Below, in pieces: positions 1-5,421 of a stretch of 6,347 bases of DNA. The stretch's first letter is position 1. Every line of letters begins with the position of its first letter. A program made the position numbers and the translations under genes. This stretch comes from Bacillota bacterium. Its GTDB lineage: Bacteria; Bacillota; Clostridia; Peptostreptococcales; Anaerovoracaceae. Under the pieces are notes generated by a model. It was given only the letters and a program-made list of their open reading frames with translations. It did not search any database and was not told the DNA's origin. The stretch lies in NCBI GenBank assembly GCA_029266295.1, contig JAQSXD010000222.1, positions 1-6,347 on the forward strand. The letters run 5' to 3'.

Positions 1-438
1 GCACAGTACATAAAAGAAAAATTTGATCAGCCAAAACTGATCTTTCCTGATATTCATCCGATTCTGATTCATTGTGCGAGGGAATTACAAAAACGATATG
101 CAGGGGATGGAGCAGTTCTGACCGTCACCACGCCTTGTGCCTCCCTGAAGCTGCTGGGCGAAAGTCTTGGACTTCCAGGCACCATCTTTCTTACCTGGAA
201 TGAGTTTGTACAGGAACAGGGTATCACGCTGAAGCGGAAAGTACTTGAAAATAGCCCGATTCCACCGGGATTCTTTGATGAATTTGGAAAGGATGTTCAC
301 ACATTGCCATCCTATAAGGAGTTCGATGCTTTTTTTATGGAGCAGAAGCATAGGGACATAAAGTTGATCGAAGCCCTTTACTGTGAAGCGGGCTGCCACA
401 ACGGCGATGGGATACTGGAGGAGGTGGCAGCAGAGTGA
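1..438 (+). CDS. [FeFe]-hydrogenase H-domain-like Fe-S protein, C-terminal part
   Basis: The reading frame is open from the first base of the window and ends with TGA at 436-438. The last 145 residues are therefore visible and the N-terminus lies outside. The protein resembles the C-terminal (H-cluster) domain of iron-only hydrogenases. Visible residue 45 begins PCASLK, matching the second cysteine motif (PCxxK). Residues 128-137 read CEAGCHNGDG, matching the third motif (ACPGGCINGGG), with the same CxxxC spacing. Between them, FLTWNEF occupies the place of the hydrogenase LTTREL segment. The protein ends 8 residues after the last motif, whereas true hydrogenases usually continue further. The lysine expected three residues after Cys46 is Leu49, the glutamate at plus six is Leu52, and the methionine two residues before Cys128 is Leu126. 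I infer an Fe-S cluster protein without hydrogenase activity, perhaps an electron carrier or sensor. It overlaps the permease gene by 4 nt. The family call is from motif reading only, and the role is unknown. Confidence 0.6.
   Translation, partial: AQYIKEKFDQPKLIFPDIHPILIHCARELQKRYAGDGAVLTVTTPCASLKLLGESLGLPGTIFLTWNEFVQEQGITLKRKVLENSPIPPGFFDEFGKDVHTLPSYKEFDAFFMEQKHRDIKLIEALYCEAGCHNGDGILEEVAAE
417..424 (+). promoter_or_regulatory. Ribosome binding site for the permease GTG start
   Basis: GGAGGAGG lies inside the end of the upstream Fe-S gene, 10 nt before GTG at 435. It decides the start: the next in-frame ATG (471) has no comparable site before it. Confidence 0.75.
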
Positions 439-1265
439 AGAACCGCGGCAAAGTGAAAAGCCATGGCAAAATGAAAGCCGAAAGAGGATTGAAAAAAGGC
501 AGTGTGTGGAGAGACCGGTGCAAATCCTGGGGAGTAACGCTGGGAATTCTGATTCTATGGTTTGCAGTCAGTAAAACCGGTATTTGGAGCAGTTACGTAC
601 TCCCGTCACCGGAACAAGTATGGATTTCCTTTCTTGCAATGGTACGGACCGGAGTGCTTTTCGTCCACATCTTGGATAGTTTCGCCCGGGTGTTCACCGG
701 GTTTTGGATAGCATTCCTCATCGCCTTTTGCTTGGGGATACTGGCAGGAATCAAGCCATCAGCATCTGCCTACTATAATCATATCGTCGAGTTTATGAGG
801 AATGTTCCTCCGCTCAGCTTGATTCCGCTTCTGATTTTATGGTTTGGTATCGGTGAAACCTCCAAAATCATTATCATTGTGCTAGCCTCGTTCTTTCCAA
901 TGTTTCTAAACATAAAAAAGGGGCTTGCATCCTGTGATCCAAAGCTTCTGGAGGTGGGAACCTCCTTGAATTTTACCGCTTGGCAGAAGTTCGCCCGCAT
1001 CATGCTGCCCAATGCAATTCCTGATATTTTAATCGGTATGCGAGTTGGCCTTGGATACAGCTGGCGGGCAATCATCGGAGCGGAAATGATTGCTGCCGCA
1101 AGCGGACTGGGCTACCTGATTTTGGATTCCCAGCAGATGTCCCGGTCGGACAAGGTAATTGTGGGAATTTTCGTGATCGGGATTGTGGGATACTGCTGTG
1201 ATCTGTTGTTCTCGCTGGCCATTAAGAAGCTTGCGCATGGGGGTGTTGACGATAGCTGGAGTTAA
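435..1265 (+). CDS. ABC importer permease, NitT/TauT/SsuC type
   Basis: This is the 276-residue membrane subunit of an ABC importer of the BPD_transp_1 family, in the group that includes SsuC and TauC. It starts with GTG, and its first two start-codon bases lie just ahead of the TGA of the preceding gene (GTGA overlap), which suggests translational coupling. The first 30 or so residues are very basic and probably cytoplasmic. Hydrophobic segments lie near residues 34-52, 85-107, 125-140, 143-160, 210-230 and 241-263. The cytoplasmic EAA loop that docks with the ATPase is at about 173-205 (EVGTSLNFTAWQKFARIMLP then continuing to GLGYSW). The glycine usual in the EAA loop (EAA-x3-G) appears as Asn179. 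VLPSPEQVW near residue 55 is typical of this family. The ATPase gene begins inside its 3' end. The substrate is not identifiable: known relatives carry nitrate, sulfonates, taurine or thiamine precursors. Confidence 0.9.
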   Translation: MKNRGKVKSHGKMKAERGLKKGSVWRDRCKSWGVTLGILILWFAVSKTGIWSSYVLPSPEQVWISFLAMVRTGVLFVHILDSFARVFTGFWIAFLIAFCLGILAGIKPSASAYYNHIVEFMRNVPPLSLIPLLILWFGIGETSKIIIIVLASFFPMFLNIKKGLASCDPKLLEVGTSLNFTAWQKFARIMLPNAIPDILIGMRVGLGYSWRAIIGAEMIAAASGLGYLILDSQQMSRSDKVIVGIFVIGIVGYCCDLLFSLAIKKLAHGGVDDSWS

Positions 1266-1959
1266 AATTACAAATCTGCACAAAAGCTTCACCGTTTCCG
1301 ATATGGCGGTACCGGTTCTTACCGGGCTGAATCTAACCTTGGGAGAGAAGGGGATTACCGTTATTGTAGGAAAAAGCGGCTGCGGAAAAACCACATTGCT
1401 CAGAATTCTGGCAGGACTTGAACCCCTAGACCAAGGTGAAATCCATATGCCGGGCAGCAGCCAAAAGATTGGAATGGTTTTTCAGGAACCTCGCCTGATG
1501 CCCTGGCTTACCGTTTGGAAGAATATCATCTTCGGGCAAAAAAAGGACGAGATTGAGCAGGAGAAAATACAGGAATTGATTGATACAGTGGGACTTACCG
1601 GATTTGAAAAAGCCTATCCCAATCAGCTATCCGGCGGGATGCAGCAGCGTGTCTCTTTGGCAAGGGCGCTGGCATATGATGCAGAGCTGATTCTCATGGA
1701 CGAGCCTTTTGCTGCCCTGGATCATTTTACAAGGGAAACCATGCAGCAGGAGTTGCTTCGTATTGATTCTGTGAGTCGTAAGCTTACCGTGTTTGTTACC
1801 CACAGTATTGATGAAGCCCTGTTGCTTGCACAGAAGATCGTTGTGCTGGGGGAAGGAAACGTGAGCGGAGAATATGATCTCTCGCCATATTCCTACCCAA
1901 GAGACCTTTTATCAGACGAGCTAATTGAAATCAAGAGAAACATATTAGAAAAACTCTGA
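1237..1959 (+). CDS. ABC importer ATP-binding protein, NitT/TauT/SsuB type
   Basis: This is a 240-residue cytoplasmic ATPase that drives the permease encoded just upstream. It has every expected nucleotide-binding motif: Walker A GKSGCGKTT at 45-53, Q-loop Gln83 in VFQEPRLMPW (the form typical of SsuB/TauB/NrtD), signature LSGGMQQR at 131-138, Walker B LILMDEPFAALD at 151-162, and the switch histidine His189 in VTHS. I chose ATG 1237 because it gives the family's usual N-terminus and has a modest purine-rich AAGAAG about 7 nt upstream. An in-frame ATG at 1183 would add 18 residues encoded by permease sequence and looks unlikely. GTG 1243 and TTG 1246 are possible alternatives. The chosen start lies 29 nt inside the permease gene, so the two are probably translated together. 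No key residue is missing. Confidence 0.92.
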   Translation: MGVLTIAGVKITNLHKSFTVSDMAVPVLTGLNLTLGEKGITVIVGKSGCGKTTLLRILAGLEPLDQGEIHMPGSSQKIGMVFQEPRLMPWLTVWKNIIFGQKKDEIEQEKIQELIDTVGLTGFEKAYPNQLSGGMQQRVSLARALAYDAELILMDEPFAALDHFTRETMQQELLRIDSVSRKLTVFVTHSIDEALLLAQKIVVLGEGNVSGEYDLSPYSYPRDLLSDELIEIKRNILEKL

Positions 1960-2007
1960 AATATCAAGCCATCACCCGCTTAATTTATTTAAAATAGGAG
2001 AAAAAAG

Positions 2008-2982
2008 ATGAAAAAAATAGTTGCCCTAGGATTAAGTTGTTTCTTAACACTCTCTCTGCTTGCCGGCTGCGGTGCAAAAGCTGCAGAGGAGGGTGATTCC
2101 GCCAAAACGTATGACATGGATCAGGTGGTCGTGACCTATGTAAAGTCACCGCTGAATGTTCCGTCTATCGTTGAAAAGGAGAAGGGGATTTTTGCTGAAA
2201 ACTTCAGTGATTATGGACTGGCTGTGGAATATTCCAACCTGACCACAGGACCGGAACAGACCCAGGCTTTGGCTTCTGGAGATATTCAGTTCCTCAACGC
2301 AGTCGGCGCTACTTCAGCGATCCTTTCGGCAGCAAACGGAGGAGATATCAAGATTGTCAGCATGTACAGCCGTTCCCCGGAAGCCTTTCGCTTGTTTGCA
2401 AAGGATGAGAGCATCAAGTCTGCTGCTGACCTGAAAGGAAAGAAAATTGCAGGACCCAAGGGCACCATACTCCATGAGCTGCTGATATCCTATCTGGCGA
2501 CTGCAGGGCTGACGGAGAAGGACGTGGAGTTCATCTCCATGGGTATTCCGGAATCCCAGGCGGCACTCATTGCAGGAGAAGTGGACTGCGCGCTTCAGGC
2601 AGGCCCGGCGGCATATAATCTGGCAAAGGATGGCTATCCCGTGGTAACTACCGGAAAGGGTCTTGTGGACGCGACCATTGTAACTGCCACTACCAATGCG
2701 TTCTATGAAAAGTATCCTGAGCTGGTTCATGCATTCCTGGCGGCACAAAATGAGGTGCTTTCCTATATGGACGAGAACTATGATGAGATCATTGAGATTG
2801 CAGCAAAGGAAACAGAACTGAGTACCGATGCGGTTAAGGAGATGTTCCCAATGTATGACTTCAGCTCGAATATTACAGATGGGGATATTGCATCAATGAA
2901 AAAGACTGTAAAGTTCATGCTTGAAAATGATATGATTGAAAACGATGTGAACATCGATGAGTTGATTCTCAATGTGAAATAA
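2008..2982 (+). CDS. ABC importer substrate-binding lipoprotein, NitT/TauT type
   Basis: This is a 324-residue extracellular substrate-binding protein for the importer encoded just upstream. The N-terminus is a lipoprotein signal peptide: Met-Lys-Lys, a hydrophobic core, and lipobox LAGC with the lipid-bearing cysteine at residue 21. The mature part is a two-lobed binding fold of the NMT1/THI5-like or NitT/TauT group. Family-like stretches are LNVPSIVEKEKGIFAE near 50-65, QALASGDIQF near 85, and AADLKGKKIAGPKGT near 139-153. An AGGAG site at 1996-2000 is 7 nt before the ATG. The gap to the ATPase stop is 48 nt, with no terminator and no usable promoter, so it belongs to the same operon. It is the last gene and is followed by a strong terminator. 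Which molecule it binds cannot be told from sequence; homology to thiamine-precursor, sulfonate or nitrate binders is only at family level. Confidence 0.9.
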   Translation: MKKIVALGLSCFLTLSLLAGCGAKAAEEGDSAKTYDMDQVVVTYVKSPLNVPSIVEKEKGIFAENFSDYGLAVEYSNLTTGPEQTQALASGDIQFLNAVGATSAILSAANGGDIKIVSMYSRSPEAFRLFAKDESIKSAADLKGKKIAGPKGTILHELLISYLATAGLTEKDVEFISMGIPESQAALIAGEVDCALQAGPAAYNLAKDGYPVVTTGKGLVDATIVTATTNAFYEKYPELVHAFLAAQNEVLSYMDENYDEIIEIAAKETELSTDAVKEMFPMYDFSSNITDGDIASMKKTVKFMLENDMIENDVNIDELILNVK

Positions 2983-3008
2983 ATCCACCCGTACAGACTG
3001 TAAAATGA

Positions 3009-3060
3009 ACCCAGTAAAGAGGACGATTACAAAAAGTCTCTCTACTGGGTCTCTTTTTTT
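3009..3060 (+). terminator. Rho-independent terminator of the importer operon
   Basis: ACCCAGTA at 3009-3016 pairs perfectly with TACTGGGT at 3043-3050. The stem extends inward through AGAG (3018-3021) with CTCT (3038-3041), with one A-C mismatch. The loop is A-rich. A T-rich tail follows, with seven consecutive T at 3054-3060. It starts 26 bp after the binding-protein stop codon. Confidence 0.9.
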
Positions 3061-3131
3061 GAGCAGAGAACATAGGGAACACAGAAAGTTAAAAGAAGGA
3101 GCGCCAAAAGTCAAAAGAAGTTCAATTTCCA

Positions 3132-3160
3132 TTCATGTTTATAGAAACCGCAACTATAAT
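3132..3160 (+). promoter_or_regulatory. Possible weak promoter for the metallo-beta-lactamase gene
   Basis: A perfect TATAAT lies at 3155-3160. The -35 position at 17 bp spacing is TTCATG (3132-3137), a poor match. Because the terminator at 3009-3060 should stop upstream transcription, the hydrolase gene needs a promoter between 3061 and 3182, and this is the best box there. A start about 7 nt downstream would put the ribosome binding site at the very 5' end of the transcript, which is a weakness of this call. Confidence 0.3.
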
Positions 3161-3166
3161 AATAGT

Positions 3167-3175
3167 GAGGTGATC
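3167..3175 (+). promoter_or_regulatory. Near-ideal ribosome binding site of the hydrolase gene
   Basis: GAGGTGATC is an unbroken 9-base match to the complement of the 16S rRNA 3' end. It lies 7 nt before ATG 3183, and it fixes that start and predicts efficient initiation. Confidence 0.85.
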
Positions 3176-3182
3176 CAATACA

Positions 3183-4553
3183 ATGCAAATAACCATATAC
3201 CGCGGTACCCATGAGGTGGGCGGAACCATGATCGAATTAAAGACAGAACATACGCGGATTCTTCTGGACGTAGGGTATCCCCTCTTTTACAAAGGTGAGG
3301 TTATCGATGACAAGATGGCGAAGCTTCCATGGCAGGAGCTTCTTGCGCTGGGAGTTCTGCCAAATGTCAAAGGTCTATATCATTGGGACAAACCGGAATT
3401 TGACGCAATTTTAATTTCTCATGCTCACAGTGACCACTTCGGACTCCTGAACTACGTTCATCCCGAGATCCCGATTTTCCTCACGGCCATCACAGAAAAA
3501 CTTATTGAGATGAGCCTGACGTTTTCTATTGCAGATTTCAGCAGCAGGCACAAGCAGCGAATTTCCATGTATGAACCATTTTGTGTTGGCGACTTTACGG
3601 TGAAGCCCTTCCTCATGGATCATTCTGCATATGGAGCAGGGGCATTTGAAATCAAGGCAGAAGGAAAGACCATTACCTATACCGGAGATTTCCGCGGCCA
3701 CGGGAGACGGCAAAACTACTTTGAGCGATTTCTTTCCGAAGCGGCAAAGGAACCGGACCTTCTGCTGATTGAGGGAACCACACTTGGGCGAACGGCAGAA
3801 AAAGAACTGACCGAAAAGCAGCTTCAGGCGCAGTTTGAAGAGATTCTTTTGACAGAGAAAGGAATTGTTCTTTGCCAGCCCACCAGCCAGAGCATCGATC
3901 GGGTGATTGGCTTTTACGAAGCCGCTTTCGATGCGGGCAAAATCTTTGTCATGGACATCTATACAGCGAACCTTCTGTATGAGATCAAAAAGATAGAAAA
4001 AGGCGAGAATCTGGAAAGAAAAAGAAACAATGGAAAGGGGAGAGACTGCGTAAGTTCTGACGATCAGGGAACCAATTCAATCCCTCTTCCCGGGCTCCTG
4101 CATCCCGAGATTCGGGTTTTTGCACCCCTTATGCTAACGAAAAAGATGGATCAAATTCTTGGACCCCAATATGGAACGCGTTTTAAAACAGGACGAATCT
4201 CCCGATGGATGATCCGAAGAAAGCAGAAGCAGATCGTCATGCTGGTTCGTCCAGCCATGCTTCCGGATCTGAAGCTGATGGGTCTTAGAAATGGGATGCT
4301 GGTCTACTCCATGTGGCAGGCTTACCGAAATAAGCCCCCTCAGGTGAAGCTGGAAAACTACCTGAAATCCCGAAGCTTTTCAAATCGGTATCTTCATACC
4401 AGCGGCCATGCTTTCAAGGGCGATATCAAAAAAGTAATCAAGGGACTATCCCCGAAGGAAATCGTCCCTATTCATACCTTTGAATCGGAAGTGTTTTACG
4501 AATTTTCTAAAGTGGTTACCCTCCGTGAGGACGGGGTTCCATTTTTTCTGTGA
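3183..4553 (+). CDS. RNase J-like metallo-beta-lactamase / beta-CASP hydrolase
   Basis: This 456-residue cytoplasmic protein carries the metal-binding motifs of the metallo-beta-lactamase fold: HAHSDH at 80-85 (His80, His82, Asp84, His85), His147 in MDHSAYGAGAF, and Asp169 in YTGDFRGHGRR. Beta-CASP features follow: Glu197 in LLLIEGTTLG, His408 in HTSGHAF, and His431 in IPIHTF. The last two match the RNase J pattern SGHA...PVH. All expected metal ligands are present, so a zinc-dependent nuclease activity on RNA or DNA is plausible but unproved. It is shorter than RNase J (about 555 residues) and lacks room for the RNase J C-terminal domain, so it is a relative rather than RNase J itself. A polar, low-complexity stretch at residues 270-298 looks like an insert in the CASP region. 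The gene stands alone between the terminator and a convergent cvpA-like gene. Confidence 0.85.
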   Translation: MQITIYRGTHEVGGTMIELKTEHTRILLDVGYPLFYKGEVIDDKMAKLPWQELLALGVLPNVKGLYHWDKPEFDAILISHAHSDHFGLLNYVHPEIPIFLTAITEKLIEMSLTFSIADFSSRHKQRISMYEPFCVGDFTVKPFLMDHSAYGAGAFEIKAEGKTITYTGDFRGHGRRQNYFERFLSEAAKEPDLLLIEGTTLGRTAEKELTEKQLQAQFEEILLTEKGIVLCQPTSQSIDRVIGFYEAAFDAGKIFVMDIYTANLLYEIKKIEKGENLERKRNNGKGRDCVSSDDQGTNSIPLPGLLHPEIRVFAPLMLTKKMDQILGPQYGTRFKTGRISRWMIRRKQKQIVMLVRPAMLPDLKLMGLRNGMLVYSMWQAYRNKPPQVKLENYLKSRSFSNRYLHTSGHAFKGDIKKVIKGLSPKEIVPIHTFESEVFYEFSKVVTLREDGVPFFL

Positions 4554-4558
4554 TCAAA

Positions 4559-5203
4559 TTAGAACAACCCTTTTACTGCCATTAAAATCAGATTGTTATC
4601 ATATAGATAACCGCCTAGAATTGAACCGTCGAGGCCGTCCGATAGGAAGGCTGCGCCCCACAGACTGGACACCGGAACCATCAGCGCCAGCAGTATGTAA
4701 ACCAGGATCAATCCCTTTAATGCACCGGCAAAGATTCCGAGAAACCCGTCGATGCCGCCGATGATGCCTTTGTTTTTCTCCTTGGAAAAAAGCATGGTTA
4801 AAATGTAAAACGCCAGCTTTATGGCAAGGGCGATCACCAGAAATCCGATGATATGAAAAATCAGGTCCGATAAGCTGTCGGAAACGGACTGTGCAATGGC
4901 ATTTGCAGCGGAATTGACAGCCTTATCCAGGATATCACGGATAATGTCTGGGATTCCTGTCATGGCAGAATCTGCTGCAGAACCGGTATTCTCTGCAATC
5001 CTTTCGGCAATTTTTTCGTGTACGGAACCGTACAGTCCCGTTTCTTCCTTTAAGAACTTAATGACGTGGGGATACCAGACAAAGCCCAGAACCACTGATA
5101 GAAGCCATCCTGCTGTATGGATGAAGGTCTGAAAGAACCCTTTCCGATACCCCTGGATGACGGATGTAAGAAGAATAGCTGCGATAATAATATCAAACCA
5201 CAT
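4559..5203 (-). CDS. CvpA-family integral membrane protein
   Basis: This is a 214-residue membrane protein of the CvpA (colicin V production) family. The N-terminal hydrophobic helix (3-18) is followed by GYRKGFF at 18-24, a hallmark of the family. The second hallmark is the glycine-rich stretch NKGIIGGIDGFLGIFAGALKG at 144-164. Hydrophobic segments lie near 3-18, 29-46, 112-139 and 150-177. Residues 51-110 form an amphipathic, Ala- and Ser-rich soluble region predicted between the second and third membrane segments. The family is widespread in Bacillota; its biochemical role is poorly defined. The start at 5203 has an AAAGGGGG ribosome binding site ending 6 nt upstream. The length is slightly above the common 160-180 residues. 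It converges on the hydrolase gene with 5 bp between stop codons and is divergent from the gene at 5422. Confidence 0.85.
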   Translation of the reverse strand: MWFDIIIAAILLTSVIQGYRKGFFQTFIHTAGWLLSVVLGFVWYPHVIKFLKEETGLYGSVHEKIAERIAENTGSAADSAMTGIPDIIRDILDKAVNSAANAIAQSVSDSLSDLIFHIIGFLVIALAIKLAFYILTMLFSKEKNKGIIGGIDGFLGIFAGALKGLILVYILLALMVPVSSLWGAAFLSDGLDGSILGGYLYDNNLILMAVKGLF

Positions 5204-5230
5204 ATGCGTCCCCCTTTCTATTTCTCCTGC

Positions 5231-5269
5231 ATATTACCAATCCCAATCGCATATATCTATATTACCAAT
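5231..5269. repeat. 11-bp direct repeat around the cvpA-like promoter
   Basis: ATATTACCAAT occurs identically at 5231-5241 and 5259-5269, 28 bp apart start to start. The second copy covers the -10 box of the minus-strand promoter, and the first lies in the transcribed leader. This layout would suit a pair of operator sites, but no regulator is known. Confidence 0.55.
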
Positions 5270-5287
5270 TTGTGAAGGCAATTTCAA
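5259..5287 (-). promoter_or_regulatory. Promoter of the cvpA-like gene
   Basis: On the minus strand, TTGAAA (5287-5282) and TAATAT (5264-5259) are separated by exactly 17 bp, with 5 of 6 and 4 of 6 matches to the vegetative sigma consensus. Transcription would begin near 5252, giving a leader of about 50 nt before ATG 5203. A perfect TTGACA also lies just upstream (5297-5292), but it has no good -10 box at normal spacing. Confidence 0.55.
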
Positions 5288-5290
5288 CCA

Positions 5291-5303
5291 ATGTCAATGA
5301 CAT
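5291..5303. promoter_or_regulatory. 13-bp palindrome, possible regulator site
   Basis: ATGTCA-A-TGACAT is a perfect inverted repeat with 6-bp arms and a single central base. It sits just upstream of the cvpA-like -35 box and runs into the first 19-bp repeat. The half-site TGACATG recurs at 5374-5380 at the far end of the repeat array. This is a plausible binding site for a dimeric regulator, by shape and position only. Confidence 0.4.
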
Positions 5304-5376
5304 GATGTGATGCCGACAACATGATGTGATGCCGACAACATGATGTGATACCGACAACATGATGTGATGCCAATGA
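5301..5376. repeat. Tandem array, four copies of a 19-bp unit
   Basis: Units begin at 5301, 5320, 5339 and 5358. The first two are identical (CATGATGTGATGCCGACAA). The third differs by one base (G to A at its position 12, base 5350), and the fourth diverges only in its last five bases (AATGA in place of GACAA). A degenerate start of a fifth unit (CATGATT) follows at 5377. The array lies between two divergent genes, ending 45 bp before the start codon at 5422. It may be a cluster of protein-binding sites or a slippage-prone spacer. Confidence 0.9.
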
Positions 5377-5401
5377 CATGATTAGAAATGAGGATCAAAC
5401 A

Positions 5402-5415
5402 GGAGGAGGAGAAGG
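5402..5415 (+). promoter_or_regulatory. Ribosome binding site for the gene at 5422
   Basis: A purine run contains GGAGGAGG at 5402-5409 and a nearer AAGG at 5412-5415, which is 6 nt before ATG 5422. It supports this start over the out-of-frame ATG at 5388. Confidence 0.7.
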
Positions 5416-5421
5416 AAACGG

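Noticed and set aside
85..399. Minus-strand 104-codon frame opposite the Fe-S gene
   Set aside because: It is fully antisense to a frame with recognisable cysteine motifs and has no plausible domain of its own.
950..965. GGAGGT-GGGA-ACCTCC hairpin
   Set aside because: It lies within the coding sequence of the permease EAA loop, with only 6-bp arms and no T-run; coding constraint explains it.
1990..2000. TAAAAT resembling a -10 box before the binding-protein gene
   Set aside because: A transcript from it would begin at or after the ribosome binding site at 1996-2000, so it could not drive this gene.
3005..3214. Small plus-strand reading frame of 69 codons
   Set aside because: It starts inside the terminator stem region, has no ribosome binding site, and overlaps the hydrolase start in another frame.
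4480..4764. Plus-strand frame spanning the hydrolase end and the cvpA-like gene
   Set aside because: It is antisense to the well-supported cvpA-like gene, and its sequence is arginine- and proline-rich shadow coding.
5301..5376. CRISPR array
   Set aside because: The units are directly adjacent without spacers and only 19 bp long, and no cas gene is present.
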